34,710 bases of DNA from Acidobacteria bacterium UBA823 (GCA_002296225.1 DBHR01000114.1:710-35419); one strand, 5' to 3'. Counted from the stretch's first letter, positions 15,482 to 23,580 are shown. The notes: generated by a model not told the origin, from the sequence alone. Numbers and translations are program-made.

Positions 15482-16830
15482 CAGGGGGCGCCTCCAGACG
15501 TGGCGTTCCGCGGCATGATTGTAAGGATCAAGCGATTGTCGTTGGTGAAATAGGTCTGGGCAACACGCTGCACGTCCTCAGCCGTAATGTTCATGAAGAT
15601 ATCGAACTCACCGTCGGCCGTGGTGATGTCGTCGTGGATGACCGCGGCGTGCGCGAGATGCATCGCCTTCTGCTGATTCGACGTCCGTCCGAGGATGTAG
15701 TCACGAGCGAACTGGTTCTTGACGCGCTCCAGCTCACGCGGCGACACCAGCTCGGTCTTCAGACGCTCCAGCTCGTCTCGGAGCGCGCGCTCGGCATTGG
15801 CCGGCATCCGACCCGGCTGCACCAGCGCAACCGCAAAGAACAGGCTCGGATCCTCCACGATCGCACCCTGCCCAAACGCCGCCAGCGCAAGCTGCTCTTC
15901 GTAGACGAGCCGTCGATAGATCCGCGAACTCTGGCCATCCGAGAGGATCTTCGACGCAAAGTGGAGCGGGTAAGAATCGGGGTGGCCATCGAACGGAATC
16001 TTGTGGACTACCACTACGGCCGGCAACGGCCATGATTCCTCAAGCGCCACGCGGCGCTCGCGCTCCCACGGCGGCTCCTGCGGAATATCGCGGGGCACGG
16101 GTCGCTCGACGCCAGGCACCCGACCTAAATACTGCGTCACAAGGTCCATCGCCGCTCCGGATTCGAAGTCCCCAACTAGCACGATCGTGGCGTTGCTCGG
16201 AACGTAATAGGTCTCATAGAAGCTCCGCACGTCCTCTACCGACGCCGCTTCGAGATCCGCCATACTACCGATCGTAGGATGCTTGTAGGGATGCACGGAA
16301 TAGGCTTGGTCGTAGATGATCTCCGACAGTCGGCCAAACGGTTGGTTGTCCACGCGCATCCGTCGCTCTTCCTTGACAACTTCACGTTCGCTAGCCAACG
16401 CCTTCTCATCGATTTGGAGGCTCGCCATCCGGTCGGCTTCCATCCACAAAACGACCGGCAGGTAGTGTGCAGGCACCGTTTCCCAAAATACCGTGGTGTC
16501 CTCGGTCGTGTAGGCATTGCTCTGCCCACCGTTGCTCGCAATCATCGACGTATGCTCATCGGACCTCACGTTCTTCGAGCCGTTGAACATGAGGTGCTCA
16601 AATAAATGTGCAAACCCGGTAAGTCCAGGACGCTCGTTCTTCGAGCCGACGTGATACCAAAGCTCCACGTGCACGATCGGCGTTGAGTGATCTTCGGATA
16701 GCACGACCGTCAGCCCATTGGGCAAGGTCGCGATCTCATACTGCAGCTTGGGTGGTCGCGTAGCTGCAGTCGAGACACCTGCACCAACGATCGCCGCAAT
16801 GGCGACGCACGTACACAGCCGTCTTCTCAT
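15481..16830 (-). CDS. M16 family zinc peptidase, catalytic subunit
   Basis: A 449-residue exported M16 metallopeptidase. A signal peptide spans about 1-23 (basic MRRRLC, then CVAIAAIVGAGVSTA). The inverted zinc motif HLFEH is at 75-79, followed by MFNGSKN and the distal acidic stretch SEREVVKEERR (147-157) that supplies the third ligand. The second half holds the paired inactive M16 fold, including SSRIYRRLVYEEQLALAAF. It is translated just before its inactive homologue and probably forms a periplasmic heterodimer that degrades peptides or misfolded proteins. The reading frame extends to 16926, but that part runs into the barrel gene upstream; ATG 16830 gives a proper signal peptide. A CATAAT hexamer lies 10 nt upstream of the ATG. 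Confidence 0.92.
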   Translation of the reverse strand: MRRRLCTCVAIAAIVGAGVSTAATRPPKLQYEIATLPNGLTVVLSEDHSTPIVHVELWYHVGSKNERPGLTGFAHLFEHLMFNGSKNVRSDEHTSMIASNGGQSNAYTTEDTTVFWETVPAHYLPVVLWMEADRMASLQIDEKALASEREVVKEERRMRVDNQPFGRLSEIIYDQAYSVHPYKHPTIGSMADLEAASVEDVRSFYETYYVPSNATIVLVGDFESGAAMDLVTQYLGRVPGVERPVPRDIPQEPPWERERRVALEESWPLPAVVVVHKIPFDGHPDSYPLHFASKILSDGQSSRIYRRLVYEEQLALAAFGQGAIVEDPSLFFAVALVQPGRMPANAERALRDELERLKTELVSPRELERVKNQFARDYILGRTSNQQKAMHLAHAAVIHDDITTADGEFDIFMNITAEDVQRVAQTYFTNDNRLILTIMPRNATSGGAP

Positions 16831-16886
16831 GATTGGCTCGATTATGGCACAGCCGGGGCGACGACTCCGGTTCCGGCAGTAAGTGC

Positions 16887-17693
16887 TCACTCCCGAGCAA
16901 GAAGGCGAAAGCCGGCCATGCCCCATGTTCGGGGAAGCCGATCGAATGGATCAGCGTCGACGCGCCGTTCCACGGCAACGAACAACTCGACCGCAACGGC
17001 ATCGCCCTCGAAACGCACGCCTCCTTCGATCGACCCTCCGCTGACGCCGCTTCGACCCACCACGCTTGGATCGGTGGGTCTGTACACGGCGTCCGCCGAT
17101 GCAATGACGGCAAGACGCTCCTTTAGCCGGTATCTGAGCCGCGCATAGCCACCGAATTCACCCGCATAGTCAACAAACGAGCGCTGGGTCGTCCGAAAGG
17201 CCCGAGCCCCCACGTCAAGGTGGATCCTGTTGACATCGATGCGGTGCCAAACCTGCGCGCCCACCATATTCCAGTCGATCGGAAAATTCTTCGGTCGATC
17301 ACTGACATGACGCGACACGTGATGGAACGTGCCGCCAATCTCGGTCGACCCGAGACGATGGGTAACTGTGCCCTCAAGGATGTAGTTCCCCTGGTTCACG
17401 TCGAACGCCCGCAGTTCTTCTCCGAGGATGGCTTCGAAGTTTGCGAGGAAAATGAACCGCCCCGTCCCGAAATCAATTACATCGATATCCCCACCGTAGT
17501 CAGCGTCCCAATTGAATCGCTCATCGTCGTCGATGAGAGTGGCAGCGTTCAAATGAAAGCGATAGCCGCTGAAAACACGGACACCATCATCGTCATCGTC
17601 GGAAGCAGCATTACTCTGAGCGGAGAGCGGTGAAGCAAAGCAGAGAGTGGCGAGGCACAAGGCACCCACCGCCATCCAAGGTGTGGATGACAT
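16887..17693 (-). CDS. Predicted outer-membrane beta-barrel protein, unknown function
   Basis: A 268-residue exported protein I cannot place in a named family. From ATG 17693 it has a signal peptide (about 1-26, ending SPLSAQ), then an Asp run DDDDDG, then about 220 residues of alternating strands. Examples are VRVFSGYRFHLNA, FIFLANFEAILGE, YILEGTVTHRLG, GGTFHHVSRHVSDRP, ARLRYRLKERLAVIASADAV and a terminal strand ending FRLLARE. The HHVSRH segment may sit in a loop. The pattern predicts a small barrel in the outer membrane. It lies 56 nt upstream of the M16 peptidase pair on the same strand and may be cotranscribed with it, which could mean a peptide-uptake or surface role, but this is guesswork. 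The frame upstream of 17693 overlaps the next gene and is not used. Confidence 0.6.
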   Translation of the reverse strand: MSSTPWMAVGALCLATLCFASPLSAQSNAASDDDDDGVRVFSGYRFHLNAATLIDDDERFNWDADYGGDIDVIDFGTGRFIFLANFEAILGEELRAFDVNQGNYILEGTVTHRLGSTEIGGTFHHVSRHVSDRPKNFPIDWNMVGAQVWHRIDVNRIHLDVGARAFRTTQRSFVDYAGEFGGYARLRYRLKERLAVIASADAVYRPTDPSVVGRSGVSGGSIEGGVRFEGDAVAVELFVAVERRVDADPFDRLPRTWGMAGFRLLARE

Positions 17694-17776
17694 ATCAACA
17701 GGCAGGGTAAGTACGCGAAACACGAAGGGACGGAAGTGCAACGCCGGCAGTATAGCACCCGTCCTCTCAGCGATCG

Positions 17777-18481
17777 TCAGATAGAGCGCGTAGTCGTCCG
17801 CTCGACGAACCACGCAAGCCCCTCGAGCTCAAGCGCCGACGATACCTCGCGTATGCGCTGACCACGATTGACCGGGTCAAGTTCCAGCGCGCGCCGGAGT
17901 TCGGCAAGCGGCGCCGACGCAACAAGCTGCCACCGCACGCGGTGTAGCCCCTGCCGTGCACCACGCCAGGAGAAATAGTGGCCGAAGACGCGGAAAGCGA
18001 AGTAGTAGGCGACCAGGTTAGGCCCAGGGATAAAAAAAAGCAGGGGACCGGTTACTGCCCATGCGATAGCATCAAAGACCAACCAGAACAAATGGCGATC
18101 GGCGTCGCGCTTCAGGATCCGGCGCATAACATCCTGGGCCGCGGTCGCCTCGAGATCATTAGGGTGCAATAGTCGCGACGTCGCTCGCCGACGAAGCTGC
18201 CAGAGCAACCGCTGCTCAGCGATAAAAGCCGCCATCCAGGAAAGCACGCGTCGGTGGAGCCACGCAGCACCCCTGTGCAGCCAAGACGCCGACAATGGTT
18301 CGGGCTCAACTCGGCCGCTGTTACCACCAGGTTCCGCTTCCTTGACGTGCGCACGGATCTCCTCGAACCATCGCCGCAGAAACCCGCGAGACTGCCCGGC
18401 ATCTTGCCCCACCTCGACATCGTTCGCCTCGCAGTAAAGCGCATACCGTCCGTTGCTGAGAGGCACGAGGTATACGGACAT
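17777..18481 (-). CDS. Membrane protein resembling the Mit_KHE1 (mitochondrial K+-H+ exchange-related) family
   Basis: A 234-residue protein with no signal peptide. It starts MSVYLVPLSNGRYALYCEAN and has amphipathic, Arg-rich helices in the middle (about 65-130). One hydrophobic segment, FWLVFDAIAWAVTGPLLFFI, is followed by the distinctive PGPNLVAYYFAFRVFGHYFS (about 132-171). The tail is helical and charged. The opening segment and the IPGPN-x-x-x-YY-x-FR block recall Pfam Mit_KHE1, known mainly from fungal mitochondria (Kha1/Mdm38-related ion exchange) and rarely described in bacteria. The assignment is from memory of the motif and is tentative. The ATG at 18481 has GAGAG close upstream. 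It is divergent from nfo and 83 nt upstream of the barrel gene. Confidence 0.6.
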   Translation of the reverse strand: MSVYLVPLSNGRYALYCEANDVEVGQDAGQSRGFLRRWFEEIRAHVKEAEPGGNSGRVEPEPLSASWLHRGAAWLHRRVLSWMAAFIAEQRLLWQLRRRATSRLLHPNDLEATAAQDVMRRILKRDADRHLFWLVFDAIAWAVTGPLLFFIPGPNLVAYYFAFRVFGHYFSWRGARQGLHRVRWQLVASAPLAELRRALELDPVNRGQRIREVSSALELEGLAWFVERTTTRSI

Positions 18482-18578
18482 TAACTCTCGGTTCTTCGCT
18501 GGCGCAGTCAGGCGGCACCTCCGTGATTACCACCACATTTGGTGACAATGTTGATCGTCCGTACGACTGTTATCATGG

Positions 18579-18587
18579 TGATATATT
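18579..18587 (+). promoter_or_regulatory. Extended -10 promoter of nfo
   Basis: TGATATATT (18579-18587) matches the extended -10 pattern TG-n-TATAAT and lies 17 nt upstream of the nfo ATG. No good -35 is present at standard distance, as is common for extended -10 promoters. It lies in the 123-nt divergent gap between nfo and the leftward membrane protein gene. Confidence 0.38.
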
Positions 18588-18604
18588 AGCCTCCTCGGAC
18601 GACC

Positions 18605-19477
18605 ATGCCCCGCCTCGGCGCCCATATGTCAATCGCAGGTGGCTTGCCCCTTGCCGTAGAGCGGGCGCGGGCCGCTGACTGCGACACGTTGCAGATCTTC
18701 ACCAAATCTGCAAGTCAATGGCGTGCGCGGCCACTGCCCGCAGCCGAGGTCACTGCGTTTCGAGCGAGTGCTAGCGACCTCGACATTAGACCGATCGTCG
18801 CGCACGCGAGTTACCTCATCAACCTTGCGGCACCCAACCCTGCGCTACGGCAACGCTCAATCAACGCTCTCGCAGAGGAGCTGGACCGCGCAGACGCGCT
18901 CGGCTTATTGGGGGTCGTGTTGCATCCTGGTTCATACACGACCGGCACGGAAGAAAGCGGACTCCGTCTCGTCAGCGAGGCCATCGACGAGGTCTTTGCG
19001 TCACGAGGAAACGGAACAGAACTCCTTCTGGAGCACACGGCCGGACAAGGCACGAATCTCGGACACCGGTTTGAACATCTCGCGACCATCATCGGCGGAA
19101 CGTCTGCCAAGGAGCATCTCGGCATATGTCTCGACACCTGCCATCTACTGGCAGCGGGTTACGACATCGCGACACCCGACGGCTACTCGCGGACGTTCGA
19201 TGACTTCGAAGCCCAAGTCGGACTGGACCGGCTGCGCGTGCTCCACTTGAACGACTCAAAGCATCCTTGCGGTAGCCGTCGAGACCGTCATGACCATATC
19301 GGTCGCGGCTGGGTCGGGTTAGAGACGTTCGGCAGGCTGCTGCAGGACCCGCAATTGGCCCATTTACCAATGGTGCTCGAAACCCCGAAGGAACAACGCC
19401 AGCCCGGCAAAGCCACGGAAGTAGACCCAGCTGACACGCAGAACCTAGCAACACTCCGCCAACTCCTCGACGCCTAA
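18605..19477 (+). CDS. nfo: Endonuclease IV (apurinic/apyrimidinic endonuclease)
   Basis: A 290-residue AP endonuclease that cuts the DNA backbone 5' to abasic sites in base-excision repair. It is a TIM barrel with three metal ions, and all nine ligands of the E. coli enzyme can be placed: H67, H107 (LHPGSY), E143 (LLLEHT), D177 and H180 (CLDTCHLLAAGYD), H214 (HLNDSK), D227 and H229 (GSRRDRHDHIGRG) and E259 (VLETP). The start ATG is followed at once by the family opening PRLGAHMSIAGGLPLAVERA. It appears to be a single-gene unit, with a hairpin 54 nt after the stop. Length is typical. Confidence 0.96.
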   Translation: MPRLGAHMSIAGGLPLAVERARAADCDTLQIFTKSASQWRARPLPAAEVTAFRASASDLDIRPIVAHASYLINLAAPNPALRQRSINALAEELDRADALGLLGVVLHPGSYTTGTEESGLRLVSEAIDEVFASRGNGTELLLEHTAGQGTNLGHRFEHLATIIGGTSAKEHLGICLDTCHLLAAGYDIATPDGYSRTFDDFEAQVGLDRLRVLHLNDSKHPCGSRRDRHDHIGRGWVGLETFGRLLQDPQLAHLPMVLETPKEQRQPGKATEVDPADTQNLATLRQLLDA

Positions 19478-19530
19478 CTTCGGCGCCGCTAGCGTGGTTC
19501 GCGGAAAAATTCTGCGTCGAAGCACTTCGC

Positions 19531-19552
19531 GACCGGACAGGCCGTCCAGGTC
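19531..19552 (+). terminator. Hairpin downstream of nfo
   Basis: GACCGGAC (19531-19538) pairs with GTCCaGGTC (19544-19552): eight base pairs with one bulged A and a five-base loop AGGCC. It lies 54 nt after the nfo stop and upstream of the promoter of the next gene. No run of T follows, so it is at best a weak or Rho-assisted terminator. Confidence 0.35.
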
Positions 19553-19611
19553 CGTCGATTGAGATCCCCCTGACACACGCCTGAATCAGGAACTCCACTG
19601 GTTGACGCTGA

Positions 19612-19640
19612 TTACCGTCCTACCGACCAAACGCTATAAT
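19612..19640 (+). promoter_or_regulatory. Promoter of the PHP hydrolase gene
   Basis: A perfect TATAAT (19635-19640) is preceded by a weak -35, TTACCG (19612-19617), at 17 nt. Transcription would begin near 19647, about 30 nt before the ATG at 19678. It would serve the PHP hydrolase and possibly yggT-gatC-gatA, which follow with short gaps. Confidence 0.5.
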
Positions 19641-19677
19641 CTGAACGGTCTGCGACCCTGCAGGCATTGGATGATCT

Positions 19678-20727
19678 ATGCGCTCTCTATTCACGCGGAT
19701 TCTCGTCGCGACCACCGCAACATTTGCCGTCGTAGCGATGGCCGCTGGGAACAGCGACCTAGGAGAGACTCAGCAACCGACCCGGCGTTGGTATAAGGGC
19801 AACACGCATACGCACACGGTCAACAGTGACGGCGACAGCACCCCCAGCGAAGTGGTCCGGTGGTACCGCGAGCGCGATTATCACTTCCTCGTCCTCTCGG
19901 ATCACAACGTTCTGACCTCCGTCGACGGCCTCAACGCGCTTTACGGCGCCGATGAGCAGTATTCAGCCTGCCCGCAATGTCGCCCTTTCCTCGTCATCCG
20001 AGGCGAAGAGGTGACGGACGCTTTCGAGGACAAGGATATCCATATCAACGGCCTCGATGTGCAGTCGCTCGTCGAGCCGCAGGGCGGCAATAGCGTCGTC
20101 GAGGTAATGCAGCGCAACGTGGACGCGATCCGGGCGGCGGCAGGTGTCCCCCATATCAACCACCCGAACTTCGGGTGGTCCATCACCGCCGAAGACCTAC
20201 GCCAAGTACGCGATAACCGGCTCTTCGAGGTGTTCAATGGCCACCCCCATGTGAATAACAAGGGTGGAGGCGGTAGACCTGGACTCGAAGCGATGTGGGA
20301 TGCCATCCTCACGAGCGGCGTCCTGCTCTACGGGATCGCGGTTGACGACGCGCATGTTTTCAAGCAGCCGTGGAACCGCGGCGCGTCTCGACCCGGCCAA
20401 GGATGGATCATGGTGCGCGCTAGGCGGCTGACCGCGACGGACATCCTCACTGCGATGACCGCGGGCGAATTTTACGCCTCGACGGGCGTCAGCCTGAAAG
20501 ACTACCGCGTAACCGAACAGGTGATGGAAGTCACGATCGACGAGAGTCCGTGGAGCAAGTACCGAACCCAGTTCATTGGGGTCGGCGGGCGCATCCTCGA
20601 AGAAACAACGGCGAATCCCGCGGTTTACGAATTCATCGGGCAAGAACGTTATGTCCGCGCTAAGGTGTTGGAATCGAATGGGCTGATCGCGTGGTTGCAG
20701 CCAACCATGCGGAACCCGAGCCAGTGA
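19678..20727 (+). CDS. Exported PHP-domain metallohydrolase, CehA/McbA type
   Basis: A 349-residue protein with a signal peptide (about 1-23, LVATTATFAVVAMAAG) and a PHP metal-dependent phosphoesterase fold like CehA/McbA hydrolases. Metal ligands are visible: H44 and H46 in NTHTHT, D75 and H76 in LSDHN, E110/E111 in RGEE, H122, H162 in INHPNFGW, and D223/D224 with H226 in AVDDAH. The C-terminal part forms a beta-sandwich (about 275-349). CehA and McbA hydrolyse carbamate insecticides, but most relatives have unknown natural substrates, probably phosphate, carbamate or ester bonds in the periplasm. Its stop overlaps the ribosome site of yggT, so the two are likely cotranscribed. Confidence 0.82.
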   Translation: MRSLFTRILVATTATFAVVAMAAGNSDLGETQQPTRRWYKGNTHTHTVNSDGDSTPSEVVRWYRERDYHFLVLSDHNVLTSVDGLNALYGADEQYSACPQCRPFLVIRGEEVTDAFEDKDIHINGLDVQSLVEPQGGNSVVEVMQRNVDAIRAAAGVPHINHPNFGWSITAEDLRQVRDNRLFEVFNGHPHVNNKGGGGRPGLEAMWDAILTSGVLLYGIAVDDAHVFKQPWNRGASRPGQGWIMVRARRLTATDILTAMTAGEFYASTGVSLKDYRVTEQVMEVTIDESPWSKYRTQFIGVGGRILEETTANPAVYEFIGQERYVRAKVLESNGLIAWLQPTMRNPSQ

Positions 20728-20732
20728 GGTGA
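20726..20732 (+). promoter_or_regulatory. Ribosome binding site of yggT
   Basis: GAGGTGA lies 7 nt before the ATG at 20740 and overlaps the stop of the preceding gene. It is one of the few strong Shine-Dalgarno sequences in the window and fixes the yggT start. Confidence 0.7.
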
Positions 20733-20739
20733 CGTTGCA

Positions 20740-20973
20740 ATGCTACTAGTAGGAACATTGATTGATCTGTATTCGTTGGTCGTCATCGGCGCGGTCATCG
20801 TGTCATGGGTGCAGTTGCCACCAAGTAATCCGGCCGCCCAATTCTTGACTGCACTGACCGAACCTGCTCTCGGGCCCATCCGGCGGATGCTCCCATCTAT
20901 GAGCGGTCTGGATCTGTCTCCGATGGTCCTCCTGATCGGCCTGCAGTTCCTCAAACGACTGTTCATGGTGTAG
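20740..20973 (+). CDS. YggT family membrane protein
   Basis: A 77-residue inner-membrane protein of the YggT family, small two-helix proteins linked to envelope or osmotic functions and, in plants and Gram-positives, to cell division or plastid nucleoids. Hydrophobic helices span about 1-24 (LIDLYSLVVIGAVIVSWVQL) and 58-77 (LSPMVLLIGLQFLKRLFMV). Between them is the family signature ALTEPALGPIRRMLPSMSGL. The start has a good ribosome site. The gene is followed 14 nt later by gatC and may share its transcript. YggT is often encoded near divIVA, proC or yggS genes, which are not here. Confidence 0.82.
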   Translation: MLLVGTLIDLYSLVVIGAVIVSWVQLPPSNPAAQFLTALTEPALGPIRRMLPSMSGLDLSPMVLLIGLQFLKRLFMV

Positions 20974-20987
20974 GCGGAGCGCTCTCA

Positions 20988-21287
20988 ATGTCCTCAAGCC
21001 TGACCAAGACCGACGTTGAACGAATCGCCAAACTCGCCCATCTGGATTTATCGGAGGCGGAGAAGGACACATTCGCTAGGCAATTGGCGGACATCCTAAC
21101 CTACGCCAAAGCCGTGCAGGCGATCGACACGACGAACGCACCGCCGACGACGCACCCGCTGTCCCAACACGAAGCGCTCCGCGCCGACGAAATCCGTGAG
21201 TCGCTGCCCCGCGCCGACGCCCTCGCCAACGCGCCCGACGGCACGCCCGACGAGGGCTTCTTCAAGGTCCCGAAAGTCATCGGATGA
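20988..21287 (+). CDS. gatC: Asp/Glu-tRNA amidotransferase subunit C
   Basis: A 99-residue structural subunit of the GatCAB amidotransferase, which converts misacylated Glu-tRNA(Gln) and Asp-tRNA(Asn) to the correct amide forms; GatC stabilises GatA. Family features are LTKTDVERIAKLAHLDLSEA near the start, the AKAVQAIDTTNAPPTTHP segment, ESLPRADALANAP and the terminal GFFKVPKVIG. A CGGAG site lies about 8 nt upstream of the ATG. The stop overlaps the gatA start (ATGA), the normal coupled arrangement. Confidence 0.95.
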   Translation: MSSSLTKTDVERIAKLAHLDLSEAEKDTFARQLADILTYAKAVQAIDTTNAPPTTHPLSQHEALRADEIRESLPRADALANAPDGTPDEGFFKVPKVIG

Positions 21288-22750
21288 CGGCGATGGCCCA
21301 GACCCTGATCGAGGTGCGTGACGCGGTCGTGACCGGCGCGACGACCGCCTCGAACGTCTGTGCAGAGTATCTCGACCGGATTGCGGCAGTTGACGGTACG
21401 CTGCACGCCTTCAACCACGTGATGCGCGAGCGGGCGCTCAAACGCGCAGCAGCCATCGACCGATCACGGGCCGGTGACGACCCCCGCCCGCTGCTCGGCG
21501 TGCCGATCGCCGTCAAGGACAACCTCTGCACACGAGGCGTACCGACGACCGCCTCATCGCGCATCCTCGAACATTTCGTACCTCCCTACGACGCTACGGC
21601 GGTCTCGCGGCTGGAAGCGGCCGGCGCGATCGTGCTCGGTAAGACGAATTGCGACGAATTTGCCATGGGTTCTTCCAACGAGAACTCAGCATTCGGCCCC
21701 GTGGGCAACCCCTGGGACCCCACGCGGAGCCCAGGCGGTTCAAGCGGTGGATCGGCTGCTGCCGTCGCCGCGCGGCTGGCACCTGGCGCCCTCGGCTCGG
21801 ACACCGGCGGTTCGATCCGGCAACCTGCGGCACTTTGCGGCGTGGTTGGGCTCAAGCCGACTTACGGGCGGGTTTCGCGTTACGGGCTACTCGCCTTCGC
21901 ATCATCGCTGGACCAAGTCGGCCCGCTGACGCTCACCGTGCGCGACGCGGCACTTCTGCTAGAAGTTGTCGCCGGCCCTGACCCGTTCGATTCGACCGCT
22001 GCGGACGCTAAGGTTCCTAGCTACACCGAAACCCTCGATGGTGATTTGCGGGGCGTGCGTTTGGGCGTGCCAGCCGCCCTTCTGGAAGCGGGTGTTGATC
22101 CGGAAGTTGAACGGGTCTTCGGAGCCACCGTGGACGCATTTCGTGCAGCCGGCGCAACCGTTTCCGACGTCGCGCTTCCCCATGCGCACTGTGCAATTCC
22201 GACTTACTACCTCATCGCCAATGCTGAGGCTAGCTCAAACCTCGCCCGTTACGACGGTGTTCGCTATACGAACCGTGCCAAACTCGATGCGCCGTCCGCG
22301 ACGCTCATGACGATGTACAATCGGACGCGTAGCGAGGGGTTCGGAGCGGAGGTGAAACGCCGGATCATGCTCGGCACCTACGCACTCAGTGCCGGCTACT
22401 ACGACGCGTACTACCTGAAAGCCCAACAGGTACGGACCCTGATCCGCCGCGATTACGATCAGGTGCTTGACAACGTCAACGCCGTGCTGCTGCCGACGAG
22501 TCCCGTTCCAGCGTTCACGCTCGGCGAAAAAGTTGACGACCCGCTACAGATGTACCTTCTCGATATATTCACGGTCAGCGCCAATCTCGCCGGGCTGCCC
22601 GCCATCAGCTTCCCGGCAGGGTTCACTCAGGGCGGGCTGCCAGTCGGCGCCCAACTGGTGGGACGTGCGTTTGACGAACCCGGGATCCTCAGGATCGCAG
22701 ACGGGTATGAGCGAATTACCAACTGGTGGAAGAAAGCGCCGGTGGTCTGA
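21284..22750 (+). CDS. gatA: Asp/Glu-tRNA amidotransferase subunit A
   Basis: A 488-residue amidase-signature enzyme that releases ammonia from glutamine for GatB-driven transamidation of mischarged tRNA. The Ser-cisSer-Lys triad is intact: K78 in GVPIAVKDN, S153 in PGGSSGGSAAAVAA and S177 in GSDTGGSIRQPAALCG. The conserved TYGRVSRYGLLAFASSLDQV follows. The C-terminal half includes AGLPAISFPAGF and the end ITNWWKKAPVV. It overlaps gatC by four bases. gatB does not follow: the next gene is on the other strand, so the third subunit must be encoded elsewhere. This implies indirect Gln-tRNA and/or Asn-tRNA synthesis. Confidence 0.97.
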   Translation: MTAMAQTLIEVRDAVVTGATTASNVCAEYLDRIAAVDGTLHAFNHVMRERALKRAAAIDRSRAGDDPRPLLGVPIAVKDNLCTRGVPTTASSRILEHFVPPYDATAVSRLEAAGAIVLGKTNCDEFAMGSSNENSAFGPVGNPWDPTRSPGGSSGGSAAAVAARLAPGALGSDTGGSIRQPAALCGVVGLKPTYGRVSRYGLLAFASSLDQVGPLTLTVRDAALLLEVVAGPDPFDSTAADAKVPSYTETLDGDLRGVRLGVPAALLEAGVDPEVERVFGATVDAFRAAGATVSDVALPHAHCAIPTYYLIANAEASSNLARYDGVRYTNRAKLDAPSATLMTMYNRTRSEGFGAEVKRRIMLGTYALSAGYYDAYYLKAQQVRTLIRRDYDQVLDNVNAVLLPTSPVPAFTLGEKVDDPLQMYLLDIFTVSANLAGLPAISFPAGFTQGGLPVGAQLVGRAFDEPGILRIADGYERITNWWKKAPVV

Positions 22751-22810
22751 TCGGGAGAGCCCCAACACGCGCCGTACGACACGGGACACCACCAGCGCAG
22801 GCAGTGTAAT

Positions 22811-23089
22811 TCAGGCTCCCACTCGGGCCTTACGAGCCGCCTGTTCCATAAGTTCTGGTGTTTTCAACTGGTCCACGGGACCACGCGGAGCGTCCGGCGG
22901 AAAATATTTGAACTCGCCATCCAGGTCGGCGAAGTTCCGAATGACGAGGGTCTTTCGACTGCCGGACCGCAGCTTTAGAAAACCGCCAACGACGCAGAAT
23001 CCGATGAAGAGCACGAGCAGAAATATAGTTGTCGCGCCCAAGCCCAGGAGCGTTCCTACAACTAGATCTGCGAGCTCTGTAAAATTCAC
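22811..23089 (-). CDS. Small single-helix membrane protein, unknown function
   Basis: A 92-residue protein I do not recognise. It has one long hydrophobic helix (about 8-38, VGTLLGLGATTIFLLVLFIG), then a basic patch KLRSGSRKTLVIRN, an acidic/aromatic piece DLDGEFKYFPPDAP and a helical charged tail ending ARKARVGA. The start is a GTG at 23089 inside GTGA, overlapping the rpoZ stop, so it is probably translated from the rpoZ mRNA. The positive residues after the helix suggest a cytosolic C-terminus. The tight link to rpoZ hints at conserved cotranscription, but no function can be assigned. Confidence 0.65.
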   Translation of the reverse strand: MNFTELADLVVGTLLGLGATTIFLLVLFIGFCVVGGFLKLRSGSRKTLVIRNFADLDGEFKYFPPDAPRGPVDQLKTPELMEQAARKARVGA

Positions 23090-23391
23090 GTCGGGTCCTT
23101 CTCAGTCGGCGGCTGGTCCGGTAATTCGTAGACGATCCGCCCTTCCTCCACTTCCTGCATCGCCACTCGTTCGAGCCTAGACGGCAAAGCGGGACGCACG
23201 CCCGTTTCGGGATCCGGCTGGAGGTGAGCCAACCGTGGGAGCGACCCGCGACGCAACTGCTTGGCGCGCAGGGCCGCCACGCCGACATAAAGAAAACGGC
23301 TCTGAATAGGCGGCATCCTCGGAAGCGGCTCCTTGACAGCCTCGATGACCGTTTCTTCTGAGCCAACGTTGTCGATCTTTTCATCCACCAT
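23086..23391 (-). CDS. rpoZ: RNA polymerase omega subunit
   Basis: A 101-residue omega subunit that helps fold and assemble beta-prime in RNA polymerase. The key region is PPIQSRFLYVGVAALRAKQL (residues 27-46), matching the omega pattern in which an Arg-Phe segment is followed by an Ala-rich, Arg-Ala-Lys-Gln-Leu helix. The C-terminal part RLERVAMQEVEEGRIVYELP (about 72-91) is also typical. The N-terminal tail is acidic. The usual neighbours gmk, coaBC and spoT are absent, and instead a small membrane-protein gene overlaps its stop. The start is ATG 23391. A weak -10, TATCCT, lies 8 nt upstream. Confidence 0.87.
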   Translation of the reverse strand: MVDEKIDNVGSEETVIEAVKEPLPRMPPIQSRFLYVGVAALRAKQLRRGSLPRLAHLQPDPETGVRPALPSRLERVAMQEVEEGRIVYELPDQPPTEKDPT

Positions 23392-23557
23392 GACACAACA
23401 GGATACCCGAAATCACCGGACACCGCCATCCCTTTACCGGCGCAATCAGGCCTCAGAAACTGCCGCGTTGAGTTGGTCCCAGTCATCGACCACAGTTATC
23501 GGTTTTCCGAAAGGCACAGGACTATATGCGGCAGCAAGCTAGACCTCGCACGAGCAC

Positions 23558-23563
23558 TATAAT
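23558..23563 (+). promoter_or_regulatory. TATAAT -10 element upstream of ymdB
   Basis: A perfect TATAAT lies 17 nt before the ymdB ATG, so the leader would be only about 10 nt. No standard -35 is found 16-18 nt upstream. It lies in the 189-nt gap between the divergent rpoZ and ymdB genes, which otherwise shows nothing I can identify. Confidence 0.42.
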
Positions 23564-23580
23564 GGCCCCAGTCACTCATC

